Positions 17,872 to 25,580 of a stretch of 64,000 nt of DNA are shown here, one piece after another. Numbering within the stretch: the first letter of the stretch is position 1; every line of letters begins with the position of its first letter. Source of the stretch: Vulcanococcus sp. (GTDB lineage: Bacteria; Cyanobacteriota; Cyanobacteriia; PCC-6307; Cyanobiaceae); assembly GCA_019264575.1 (NCBI GenBank), contig JAHUZV010000025.1, positions 224,916 through 288,915 on the forward strand, read 5' to 3'. The notes below the pieces were generated by a model. It did not search any database, had not been told where the DNA came from, and was given only the letters and a program-made list of their open reading frames with translations. Both the position numbers and the translations under genes were made by a program.

Positions 17872-19138
17872 ATACGCGCTCGTGGGGGCTGGCGTATCGG
17901 CCCTCAGCCTGGCGTTGCTTCAGGCTCTGCTGGCCCAGCGCTTGGAGCGGGCTCAGATCCTCCAGCTCGGCCCCGAGGTGGCCTTCAACCTGCGGCTCGG
18001 GGAGCTGGCCCTCGATCGTTTGCCGCCGGCTGCTCTCTCCCGCTTGAGTGGCTTGCCGCTGCGGGTGGGCGCTAATCCCCCGATCAGCACTGATCGCCGG
18101 TTGCAGCGGCAGGCCAGGCAGCTGCAGCAGGAGCTTTGCCGCGAGATCGCTCCCTGCCTGCCAGTGCTGCCGGCTGCTGGGGAACGCCCGGGGGTGTGGG
18201 TGGAGCTGCTCTCGCCGCTGGAGCCGGTGTGGCTGTTCACACCGCTCGATCCCCAGCGAGGGCGTGCCCCTGATCCGCTGCTGCTGGGCCTGGCGCTGTT
18301 GGCTGGCAGCATCTCCAGCTCGCTGCTTTACCTGTGGTGGGAGGTGCAGCGGCCGTTGCAGCAGCTCGAGCAGGCCCTGGCCCAGGTGGGCAACACGGCT
18401 CAAACGCTGCCCTCACCCTTGCCGGCAGCGGGCAGTGGCGCCGTGCGCCGGCTCACGGCGCGCTTCAAGGCGATGGTGCAACGCCTCGCTGCCAACGAGC
18501 GCGATCGCACCACCATGCTCGCCGGCATCGCCCACGATCTGAAAAGCCCACTCACCCGCCTGCGGCTGCGCCTGGCGGGCCATGGGGAGCAGCAGCGGGC
18601 CGAAGCCGATCTCGATGCGTTGGAGCGGATCACCGGGCAGTTTCTGCTGTTTGCCGGCGGCGGCGATGCGGAGGCGGCGGTGCACCTGCCTCTGGATCAG
18701 TGGCTGGCAGAGCTCAGCGCGGCGATCGAGCCCGATCAGCTGCAGCTCGATCTCGAACCGCTCGAGGCGTGCGTGCAACCCACAGCCCTGGGCAGGGCGG
18801 TGGGCAACCTGATTGATAATGCTTTCAGTCATGGCCAGCCGCCCCTGCGGTTGGTGTTGCGGCGTGAAGGCCCGGATCGGTTTCGCATTGAGGTGTGGGA
18901 TCGGGGCCCCGGGATCAGTGCCGAGGCCTGGCCGCAGGCGCTGCAGCCGTTCCAGCGGCTTGATCGCGCCCGCGGTGGCAGCGGCCACTGCGGGTTGGGA
19001 CTGGCGATTGCGGCCCGGGTGGCGGCCAGCCATGGCGGGCAGCTGGAGTGCCGGCGGAGTGCCGAAGGCTTTGCGGTGGTGCTGCGGGGCCGCTCGGTTA
19101 CATCTGGTCATAGGTGTGTCGGCTCCGGAAACCCCTGA
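17849..19138 (+). CDS. EnvZ-like membrane sensor histidine kinase
   Basis: A 429-residue kinase: membrane helix 1 (about 8-28), a periplasmic sensor of about 110 residues with C97 and C103 (CREIAPC), membrane helix 2 (about 144-164), a HAMP linker, the dimerisation/phosphorylation H-box AGIAHDLKSPLTRLR (His near 229), N-box GNLIDNAFSHG, G1 VWDRGPGIS and G2 GHCGLGLAIAARVAASHGG. This is the compact EnvZ/CpxA class. ATG 17849 gives the first membrane helix a short cytoplasmic tail; the longer frame upstream is antisensible to the regulator's coding frame. Two small periplasmic proteins follow, which may be its partners. Confidence 0.9.
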   Translation: MASPAAVKYALVGAGVSALSLALLQALLAQRLERAQILQLGPEVAFNLRLGELALDRLPPAALSRLSGLPLRVGANPPISTDRRLQRQARQLQQELCREIAPCLPVLPAAGERPGVWVELLSPLEPVWLFTPLDPQRGRAPDPLLLGLALLAGSISSSLLYLWWEVQRPLQQLEQALAQVGNTAQTLPSPLPAAGSGAVRRLTARFKAMVQRLAANERDRTTMLAGIAHDLKSPLTRLRLRLAGHGEQQRAEADLDALERITGQFLLFAGGGDAEAAVHLPLDQWLAELSAAIEPDQLQLDLEPLEACVQPTALGRAVGNLIDNAFSHGQPPLRLVLRREGPDRFRIEVWDRGPGISAEAWPQALQPFQRLDRARGGSGHCGLGLAIAARVAASHGGQLECRRSAEGFAVVLRGRSVTSGHRCVGSGNP

Positions 19139-19185
19139 AGCCGGTGTTGCTCCGCAGGATGTGGGGGCTTCCTTCTGAGCCCTCC

Positions 19186-19575
19186 ATGGCCCATCGCCTT
19201 CTTCGCTCTCGCCTTGCCCTCGCCCTCAGCGGGGCCCTGCTGCTGAGCGCCGGTTCAGCCTTCAGCAAGCCTCCGAAAGCCGGTGCCGGCAACCTGAGCC
19301 CAATGGTGGACGCCCTCAGCCGCCTCACTCCGGCACAACGCAGCGAGTACATCCAGGGCCTGCGCGGCATCGAGCAATCCCGCAGCAGTGAGCGCCTGCA
19401 GCAGCTCGATCAGGCGCAGACCTGCCTTGGCCAGGCCGCCAATCCCACCGCCGTGAAGAGCTGCTGGCAGAGCTTCGCCAGCGCTTCGCAGAAGACGCGC
19501 GCTGAGCAGGCCCAGCAACAGCAAGACCTGGCGGAGCGCCTTGGCCTGCCTACCGGCGGCAAGAAAAAGCAGTGA
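19186..19575 (+). CDS. Small periplasmic CpxP/Spy-like helical protein (paralogue 1)
   Basis: A 129-residue product with a signal peptide (about 1-26) and an all-helical mature part. It shows RLTPAQRSEY (about 46-55), reminiscent of the LTxxQ motif of CpxP/Spy chaperones, then IEQSRSSERLQQLDQAQTC and a second Cys, giving C80-x12-C93. The next gene encodes a protein with the same layout and the same C-x12-C spacing, so they look like a tandem duplication. Position right after an EnvZ-like kinase suggests a periplasmic modulator of that kinase; this is inference. ATG 19186 chosen because the signal peptide starts there. Confidence 0.78.
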   Translation: MAHRLLRSRLALALSGALLLSAGSAFSKPPKAGAGNLSPMVDALSRLTPAQRSEYIQGLRGIEQSRSSERLQQLDQAQTCLGQAANPTAVKSCWQSFASASQKTRAEQAQQQQDLAERLGLPTGGKKKQ

Positions 19576-19952
19576 GGCCGCCTGTAATGACATCCTTCAA
19601 AGCCCTTCCCCTGGCGCTGCTGCTGGCCGCTGCCGCGGCGGCTCCGGCTGCGGCTCAGGCACGCCGCCCCACGACTCAGGAGCAGGAGGCTCAGGCCCTG
19701 GCTCGCCTCAGCCTCCCCGATCTGCGCAACTACTTCGAGGCGCGGCGGCAGATCGAGCGCCGTAGCTCCGATCTGCGCCTGGCTCAGCTCCGCAACCTCG
19801 AAGACTGCCTGCAGCGCACCCGTCAGCGCGCCACTGCTGACGCCTGCCTCGAGCAGGCTCGGGTGCAGCGGGAGCGCGATCGCGCCCAGTGGATGCGTGA
19901 GTTGGCGGCCCTGCGCCAGCGCTATCAGCTGCCAGCTCTCGACGATCGCTAG
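19572..19952 (+). CDS. Small periplasmic CpxP/Spy-like helical protein (paralogue 2)
   Basis: A 126-residue product from GTG 19572, or 121 from ATG 19587, with a signal peptide and a helical, Arg/Gln-rich mature part. It aligns with the preceding protein by eye: ARLSLPDLRNYF against SRLTPAQRSEYI, QIERRSSDLRLAQL against GIEQSRSSERLQQL, then C-x12-C (C74 and C87 from the ATG) and a final RYQLP against RLGLP. GTG 19572 overlaps the upstream stop by four bases, consistent with coupling. No function is known. The following terminator is oriented for pgk on the other strand but may serve both. Confidence 0.78.
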   Translation: MRPPVMTSFKALPLALLLAAAAAAPAAAQARRPTTQEQEAQALARLSLPDLRNYFEARRQIERRSSDLRLAQLRNLEDCLQRTRQRATADACLEQARVQRERDRAQWMRELAALRQRYQLPALDDR

Positions 19953-19957
19953 GCACT

Positions 19958-19985
19958 AAAAAAGGCCCCCTAGCGGGGGCCTTCG
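19958..19985. terminator. Bidirectional terminator between the small-protein pair and pgk
   Basis: AAGGCCCCC (19962-19970) pairs with GGGGGCCTT (19975-19983) around a four-base loop. On the minus strand it ends in six T, the form expected for pgk (stop at 20018); on the plus strand the T-run is short. Confidence 0.85.
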
Positions 19986-20017
19986 ACGGCTTGGGTCAAG
20001 CCCAGGCCCGTCATGGA

Positions 20018-21223
20018 TCAGGCTTCGTCGAGGGCGGCCACGCCGGGCAGCACCTTGCCTTCCAGCAGCTCGAGGCTGGCACCACCACCGGTGGAGATGT
20101 GCGACATCTTGTCGGCCAGGCCGGCCTTCTCCACAGCTGCCACGGAGTCGCCGCCGCCGATGATCGTGCAGCAGCCCTTGCCGCTCAGGTCAGCCAGGGT
20201 GGTGGCGATGGCGTTGGTGCCGGCGGCGAAGGCGTCGAACTCGAACACGCCCATGGGGCCGTTCCAGATCACGGTCTTGCAGTCGGCCAGGGCGTCCTGG
20301 AACACCTTCACGGAATCGGGGCCGATGTCGAGGCCCATCCAGCCGTCGGGGATCGCGTTCACATTGGCGATCTGGGTGTTGGCGTCAGGGGCGAAGTTGT
20401 CGGCCAGCACCACATCGGTGGGCAGCAGGAACTGAACGCCCTTGGCAGCAGCCTTGGCCTCGAGTTCCTTGGCCAGCTCCAGCTTGTCCTCTTCCACCAG
20501 GCTCTTGCCAACGGCCAGGCCGCGGGCTTTGTAGAAGGTGAAGACCATGCCGCCGCCCACCAGGATCTTGTCGCACTTGTCGAGCAGGGCCTCGAGCACG
20601 CCGATCTTGGAGCTCACCTTGGAGCCACCCACGATTGCGGCCAGGGGGCGCTTGGGCTCATCGATGGCGCCCTGCAGGTACTGCAGCTCCTTCTCCATCA
20701 GGTAGCCGGCCACGCTGGGGCTCAGGTACTGGGTCACGCCCTCGGTGGAGGCGTGGGCGCGGTGGGCGGCACCGAAGGCGTCGTTCACATACACATCAGC
20801 CAGGGCTGCCAGCTGCTTGGCGAAATCGCCCTCGTTCTTCTCTTCCTCAGCGAAAAAGCGCACGTTCTCCAGCAGCACCACATCGCCCTCGGCCATGGCG
20901 GCCACCTTGGCTTCGGCGTCGGGGCCGATGCAGCTGTCGGTCTTCACCACGCTCTTGCCCAGCAGCTCACTCAGGCGGGCGGCCACGGGGGTGAGGCGCA
21001 TGCCTTCGTTCACCTGACCCTTCGGACGGCCGAAGTGGGCCGAGAGGATCACCTTGGCGCCCTTGCCGGTGAGGTCGTTGATGGTGGGCAGGGCAGCGCG
21101 GATGCGGGTGTCATCGGTGATGGCGCCGGCATCGTTGAGGGGCACGTTGAAGTCAACCCGAACCAGTACGCGCTTGCCGCGCAGTTCATCAGCGGAGAGG
21201 CTGGCCAGGGAGCGCTTCGCCAT
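20018..21223 (-). CDS. pgk: Phosphoglycerate kinase
   Basis: Interconverts 3-phosphoglycerate and 1,3-bisphosphoglycerate in the Calvin cycle and glycolysis. The 401-residue product has the N-terminal [30 protein letters not shown], then the nucleotide-binding [27 protein letters not shown] and the C-terminal [15 protein letters not shown] 21223 begins [10 protein letters not shown]; the 29 extra residues of the open frame upstream do not resemble Pgk. Gene stands alone, with a leftward terminator just after its stop and a 123-base divergent spacer before usp. Confidence 0.97.
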   Translation of the reverse strand: MAKRSLASLSADELRGKRVLVRVDFNVPLNDAGAITDDTRIRAALPTINDLTGKGAKVILSAHFGRPKGQVNEGMRLTPVAARLSELLGKSVVKTDSCIGPDAEAKVAAMAEGDVVLLENVRFFAEEEKNEGDFAKQLAALADVYVNDAFGAAHRAHASTEGVTQYLSPSVAGYLMEKELQYLQGAIDEPKRPLAAIVGGSKVSSKIGVLEALLDKCDKILVGGGMVFTFYKARGLAVGKSLVEEDKLELAKELEAKAAAKGVQFLLPTDVVLADNFAPDANTQIANVNAIPDGWMGLDIGPDSVKVFQDALADCKTVIWNGPMGVFEFDAFAAGTNAIATTLADLSGKGCCTIIGGGDSVAAVEKAGLADKMSHISTGGGASLELLEGKVLPGVAALDEA

Positions 21224-21346
21224 GGTGAGGGCAAGAGGGAAAGGTCGGGCGAATTTAGCGGGCGGGTCAAGGGGGTATCCCAACCCTGCCGCTCCTGGCC
21301 GTTGCCGCACTTGGCGCTAAACAGAGAGAGCACCGGCCAATCGGCC

Positions 21347-21724
21347 ATGTTCGAGACCGTTCTCTTCCCGATCGATCGCAGCCGTCAAGCTGCCGAAACG
21401 GCTGCTACGGCCCTGAAGTTGGCCCAGCAGCACGCCAGCAAGCTCGTGGTGCTCTCGGTGGTGGAGCCGGGGCAGGACGATCCGACCGCCGTGGCCGAGC
21501 TGCTTGAGCAGGCCCGCAGTCGTTTTCAGGAGCAGGGCGTGAGCTGTGAGGTGATCGAGCGGGAGGGCAAGCCCGCCTTCGTGATCTGCGATGTGGCCGA
21601 TGAGATCAACGCGGATGTGATCGTGATGGGCACGCGAGGCCTCACGCTGGAGGCTGATGAAGCGCCCAGCACCGCCTCGCGCGTGATCCAGCTGGCGCCC
21701 TGCCCTGTGTTGGTGGTTCCGTGA
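21347..21724 (+). CDS. Universal stress protein (UspA family)
   Basis: A 125-residue single-domain Usp: MFETVLFPIDRSRQA at the start, VVLSVVEPG, then the ATP-loop pattern VIVMGTRG followed by STASRVIQLAPCPVLVVP. The loop GTRGLTLEADEAPSTASRV departs from the G-2x-G-9x-G(S/T) ATP-binding consensus at the second part, so nucleotide binding is uncertain. The frame stays open for about 450 codons upstream through the antisense of pgk; ATG 21347 is the family start. The stop overlaps the rbgA GTG by four bases, suggesting cotranscription. Confidence 0.9.
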   Translation: MFETVLFPIDRSRQAAETAATALKLAQQHASKLVVLSVVEPGQDDPTAVAELLEQARSRFQEQGVSCEVIEREGKPAFVICDVADEINADVIVMGTRGLTLEADEAPSTASRVIQLAPCPVLVVP

Positions 21725-22647
21725 GTGAGTTGCTGAGCTCCGCCGCTCCGGCGATCCAGTGGTATCCAGGCCATATCGCCAAGGCGGAGCGCTCGCTCAC
21801 CGACAACCTCGCCAAGGTGGATTTGGTGATCGAGGTGCGCGATGCCCGCATCCCCACCGCCACGGGTCACCCCCGCCTGCAGCGCTGGATCTCCGGCAAG
21901 CAGCACCTGTTGGTGCTGAACCGGCGCGACATGATCCCGGTGGCGGCCCGTGAAGCCTGGGATGCCTGGTTCCGCGCCCAGGGCCAAACCCCTTGGTGGA
22001 GTGATGCCAAAGCGGGCATCGGTGTGAAGCAGCTGCAGCAGGCGGCGATCCGGGCCGGTGACGCCCTCAACGAACGCCGCCGCTCCCGCGGCATGCGGCC
22101 CCGGCCGGTTCGGGCCCTGATGCTCGGCTTCCCGAACGTGGGCAAGTCGGCTCTGATCAACCGGCTGGTGCGCCAGAAGGTGGTGGACAGCGCCCGCCGC
22201 GCCGGCGTGACCCGCAGCCTGCGTTGGGTGCGCTTGGGCCAAGACCTTGATCTGCTCGATGCCCCAGGGGTTCTGCCGCCGCGCCTCGATGACCAGTTGG
22301 CCGCGCTGCGCCTGGCCCTCTGCGACGACATTGGCCAAGCCGCCTACGACGGCGAAGCGGTGGCGATGGCCTTTGTGCAGATGCTGGCCAGGTTGGAGGC
22401 TGTGGCCGCCTCCGGCGTGAAGGCTGGTCTGCTGGAGAGCCGATATGGCGTGGCGGTGCCTTCCCTGGTCGCCTCTGCGGAGCTCGACGCAGATTCTGTG
22501 CATGCTGTACGGAATCCTGATGCGGATGGCTGGTTGCGCGCCGCTGCTGAGCGCCACACCAGTGGCGATACCGCTCGCATGGCCCAGCGCTTCCTCGATG
22601 ATTTCCGGAAAGGCATGCTGGGCCCCCTGGCCCTGGAGCTGCCGTGA
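21721..22647 (+). CDS. rbgA: Ribosome biogenesis GTPase YlqF/RbgA
   Basis: A circularly permuted GTPase that helps late 50S assembly. Motif order is permuted: G4-like NRRD (about 61-64, where NKxD is usual), then G1 GFPNVGKSALIN (about 139-150), a G2 Thr in GVTRS, G3 DAPGVLPPR, and a C-terminal helical RNA-binding domain. The N-terminal IQWYPGHIAKAERSL is the YlqF signature. Length is 308. GTG start overlaps usp, and the stop overlaps the pseudouridine synthase start by four bases, so usp-rbgA-rlu form one coupled unit. Confidence 0.94.
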   Translation: MSELLSSAAPAIQWYPGHIAKAERSLTDNLAKVDLVIEVRDARIPTATGHPRLQRWISGKQHLLVLNRRDMIPVAAREAWDAWFRAQGQTPWWSDAKAGIGVKQLQQAAIRAGDALNERRRSRGMRPRPVRALMLGFPNVGKSALINRLVRQKVVDSARRAGVTRSLRWVRLGQDLDLLDAPGVLPPRLDDQLAALRLALCDDIGQAAYDGEAVAMAFVQMLARLEAVAASGVKAGLLESRYGVAVPSLVASAELDADSVHAVRNPDADGWLRAAAERHTSGDTARMAQRFLDDFRKGMLGPLALELP

Positions 22648-23858
22648 GCGGATTCGGCGAAGGCGAGGGAGAACTCGTCACCCTCTCCTACCCCAAACCC
22701 CTGCCGATGCGGCTCGACCGCTGGCTAGTGGCCCAGCAGCCGGAGCAGAGCCGCGCCCGCATCCAGAAGTTCATCGATGCCGGTTATGTGCGGGTGAATG
22801 GCGTCACGGGCAAGGCCAAAACGCCCCTGCGCCAGAGCGACACGGTGGAGCTGTGGATGCCGCCGCCGGAGCCGCTGCCCTACCTGATGCCCCAGGAGAT
22901 CCCCCTGGATGTGCTGTTTGAAGACGAGCACCTGATCGTGCTCAATAAGCCCGCTGGGCTCACGGTGCACCCAGCCCCCGGCAATAAAGACGGCACCCTG
23001 GTGAACGGCCTGCTGCACCACTGCCCCGATCTACCGGGGATCAGCGGCAAGCTCCGGCCCGGCATCGTGCACCGCCTCGATAAGGACACCACCGGTTGCA
23101 TCGTGGTGGCCAAGAGCCAGGAGGCGCTGGTGAAGCTGCAGGTGCAGATCCAGAAGCGCATCGCCTCGCGCGACTATTTGGCGGTGGTGCACGGCGTGCC
23201 CGCAGCGGAGCACGGCACGATCGTGGGCGCCATCGGTCGCCACCCCGCCGATCGCAAGAAATACGCCGTGGTGCATGACGACAGCGGCCGCCATGCCTGC
23301 ACCCACTGGACCCTGCTGGAGCGCCTGGGCGACTACTCCCTGATGCGCTTCAAGCTCGACACTGGCCGCACCCATCAAATTCGTGTGCACTGCGCCCACA
23401 TCGGCCATCCGATCGTGGGCGACCCGGTGTATTCGCGCTGCCGCAAACTGCCGCTGGCTCTGCCCGGCCAGGCCCTCCATGCCTTTCAGCTGGGCCTGGA
23501 TCACCCAATCAGCCGCGAGCGGATGTTGTTTGAAGCGCCTCTTCCTGAGGTGTTTGAGAAGTTGCTCGCCGTGTTGCGGCGCCGCACCCAGACTGGGATG
23601 TCGTTCCCTCCTGAGGCCTTATCCATGGCCGAGCACAGCCTGCAGGCGTTCATCACAGCGGTGCGTCAGGACCCCGCCTTGCAGCAGCAGCTCTCCGCCA
23701 CGTCGGCCGCTGATGCGGATGAGGTAGCGGCGATCGCCCGCCAGGCCGGGTTTGAAGTGCGCCCTTCCGATCTGGTGAACCACGCCGGCGGCGCCCTCGT
23801 GGATTACGAAGACGAGGACTACTTCATGAAGCCTCAGTGGTGGGAGCTGGCGGGCTGA
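22644..23858 (+). CDS. rluD: RluD-type 23S rRNA pseudouridine synthase with C-terminal Nif11-like domain
   Basis: Residues 1-315 form a normal RluA/RluD synthase: S4 RNA-binding domain (about 22-75, RLDRWLVA... IQKFIDAGYVRVNG), catalytic D146 in GIVHRLDKDTTG, and TGRTHQIRVHCAHIGHPIVGDPVY. The frame then continues without a stop into about 77 residues (328-404) that read as a Nif11-like leader domain: SLQAFITAVRQDPALQQQL, then EVAAIARQAGFEV, ending in EDEDYFMKPQWWELAG. An internal ATG at 23625 has GAGG eight bases upstream, so the Nif11 part could also be made as a separate 77-residue protein. Rlu family certain; the tail is my recognition from memory. Confidence 0.85.
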   Translation: MSGFGEGEGELVTLSYPKPLPMRLDRWLVAQQPEQSRARIQKFIDAGYVRVNGVTGKAKTPLRQSDTVELWMPPPEPLPYLMPQEIPLDVLFEDEHLIVLNKPAGLTVHPAPGNKDGTLVNGLLHHCPDLPGISGKLRPGIVHRLDKDTTGCIVVAKSQEALVKLQVQIQKRIASRDYLAVVHGVPAAEHGTIVGAIGRHPADRKKYAVVHDDSGRHACTHWTLLERLGDYSLMRFKLDTGRTHQIRVHCAHIGHPIVGDPVYSRCRKLPLALPGQALHAFQLGLDHPISRERMLFEAPLPEVFEKLLAVLRRRTQTGMSFPPEALSMAEHSLQAFITAVRQDPALQQQLSATSAADADEVAAIARQAGFEVRPSDLVNHAGGALVDYEDEDYFMKPQWWELAG

Positions 23859-25465
23859 GGTAGCCGCGGACACGCCTCTACCAGCGTGCGGGTGATCGGC
23901 GCTTGAGGCTGATCGAGCAGTTGATCGCCGGGGCCCTCCTCCACGATCCGGCCTCCATCGAGCACGATCACCCGCTGGCAGAAGCCGCTGGCCACCGAGA
24001 GGTCGTGGGTGACGAAGATCAGCCCCAGCCCCAGGCGTTGCTGCAGTTCCCGCAGCAGCTCCAGCACCTCCGCCTGGATCTCGGCATCAAGCATGCTCAC
24101 GCTCTCATCGCAGAGCAGCACCTGCGGCTCAAGCACCAGGGCGCGGGCGATCGCCACCCGTTGCTGTTGGCCGCCGGAGAGCTGGCGGGGCAGCCGGTTG
24201 GCGAAGGCTTCCGGCGGGTTGAGCCCCACTGCGGCCAGCAGTTCGCGGGCCCGCTCGCGGGCGGCCGCCGGTGTGGCCAGCCCATGGATCAGCAGGGGGT
24301 CGGCAATGGCCTCGGCCACGCTCATCACTGGGTTGAGGCAGGCGAGCGGGTCTTGAAACACCATCTGGATGCGCCGCCGAGCCCGGCGCAGCGGCTCGCC
24401 CCGCAGCCGCCGTAAATTCTGCCCCTGTAGACGCACGCTGCCGCCCCGCACCGGCACCAGCCCCATCAAGGCGCGGCAGAGGGTGCTCTTGCCGCAGCCG
24501 GAGGCACCTACCACCCCCACGGTTTCGCCCTGGCGGAGCTGCAGGCTCACCCCATCCACGGCGCGATACCAACGCTTCTGCCAGGGCAGGCCGGGCAAGG
24601 GATGCCAGCAGCGCAGATCCTCCAGCTCCAGCAGCAACGGGGCTGCCTCGGGGGCTTTGGGCGTGCGGCTGCCCTCCCGCGCGCGGGCCGCTCCCACCAG
24701 CCGCTGAGCCAGGTGGGACTTGGGGGTGGTGAGCAGCTGTTGTGCCGGTGCCTGCTCCACCAGTCGCCCCTGATCGAGCACGGCGATCTGATCGCACCAG
24801 CGCCCGGCCATGGCCAGGTCGTGGCTGATCAAGAGCAGAGCGCTGCCCGATTCGGCGCAGAGGCGGCAGAGCTCCTCCATCACTTGAGCGGCCACCGCCA
24901 CATCAAGGCTGGTGGTGGGTTCATCGGCGATCACCAGCGCCGGCTCCAGCGCCATCGCCAGGGCGATGGCCAGCCGCTGGCGCATGCCGCCGCTGAACTC
25001 ATGGGGATAGCTGCCGTAGCGCTCGCAGTTGATGCCCACCCGCTCCAGCAGCATCTCGGCCCGAAGGCGCACCTGGTGGCGCTTCCAGCTCGGGCGGTGC
25101 TGGGCCAGGGTGTCGCCCAGGTGCTCGCCGATGCTCAGCAGCGGGTTGAGCCGCGTCATCGGGTCTTGGAACACCAAGCCCACCGCTTCGCCACGCAGGC
25201 GCCGCAGTGCACCTCGCCTAAGGCGGCGGGGATCTTGGCCGCACAGCTGCAGCGCGCCACTGCAGAGGCTGCCTTGCGGCAACAGCTGCAGCACCGCTCG
25301 GGCCACGGTGCTCTTGCCGCAACCGGAGGGGCCCACCAGGGCAAGGCGCTCACCGGGGTTGAGGTTGAGGGTGAGCCCAGCCAGGGTGTCGCTGCCTGCA
25401 GCTGGATAGCGCACCACCAGCTGATCGAGCTGCAGCACCGGGCCGGAGGTCTGGCGGGCGGCCAT
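23834..25465 (-). CDS. Peptide/nickel-type ABC transporter, two fused ATPase domains
   Basis: Two complete ABC ATPases in one chain, as in DppD-DppF or YejF fusions. Domain 1: Walker A GPSGCGKST, signature FSGGMRQR, Walker B ALVIADEPTTSLD. Domain 2: Walker A GASGCGKST, signature LSGGQQQR, Walker B VLLCDESVSMLD (Glu present). Both couple ATP hydrolysis to uptake of oligopeptides or similar. Length from ATG 25465 is 543 residues; the frame is open to 25666, but that part overlaps the divergent relA region and looks non-coding. No permease or binding protein is adjacent. The stop lies 25 bases inside the convergent rlu gene. Confidence 0.88.
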   Translation of the reverse strand: MAARQTSGPVLQLDQLVVRYPAAGSDTLAGLTLNLNPGERLALVGPSGCGKSTVARAVLQLLPQGSLCSGALQLCGQDPRRLRRGALRRLRGEAVGLVFQDPMTRLNPLLSIGEHLGDTLAQHRPSWKRHQVRLRAEMLLERVGINCERYGSYPHEFSGGMRQRLAIALAMALEPALVIADEPTTSLDVAVAAQVMEELCRLCAESGSALLLISHDLAMAGRWCDQIAVLDQGRLVEQAPAQQLLTTPKSHLAQRLVGAARAREGSRTPKAPEAAPLLLELEDLRCWHPLPGLPWQKRWYRAVDGVSLQLRQGETVGVVGASGCGKSTLCRALMGLVPVRGGSVRLQGQNLRRLRGEPLRRARRRIQMVFQDPLACLNPVMSVAEAIADPLLIHGLATPAAARERARELLAAVGLNPPEAFANRLPRQLSGGQQQRVAIARALVLEPQVLLCDESVSMLDAEIQAEVLELLRELQQRLGLGLIFVTHDLSVASGFCQRVIVLDGGRIVEEGPGDQLLDQPQAPITRTLVEACPRLPQPASSHH

Positions 25466-25580
25466 GGCGGGCGCGGCGGTGCTGGTGGGGATCAGGTTGG
25501 CAGCCGCTTCGCCTGCAGACCCGCACATGGGGCCGGTTTGTTTCAGCTGCTGCATACGATGGGCTGAACGGCAGGGCGTC

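Noticed and set aside
19991-21346. A very long open frame, about 450 codons, antisense to pgk and in frame with usp
   Set aside because: The sequence is Gly/His/Leu/Val-rich shadow translation of a high-GC gene; the Usp family begins at ATG 21347, and pgk on the other strand is beyond doubt.
24602-25567. A 321-codon frame antisense to the ABC protein
   Set aside because: The ABC ATPase on the other strand has two full sets of Walker and signature motifs; this frame has none of its own.
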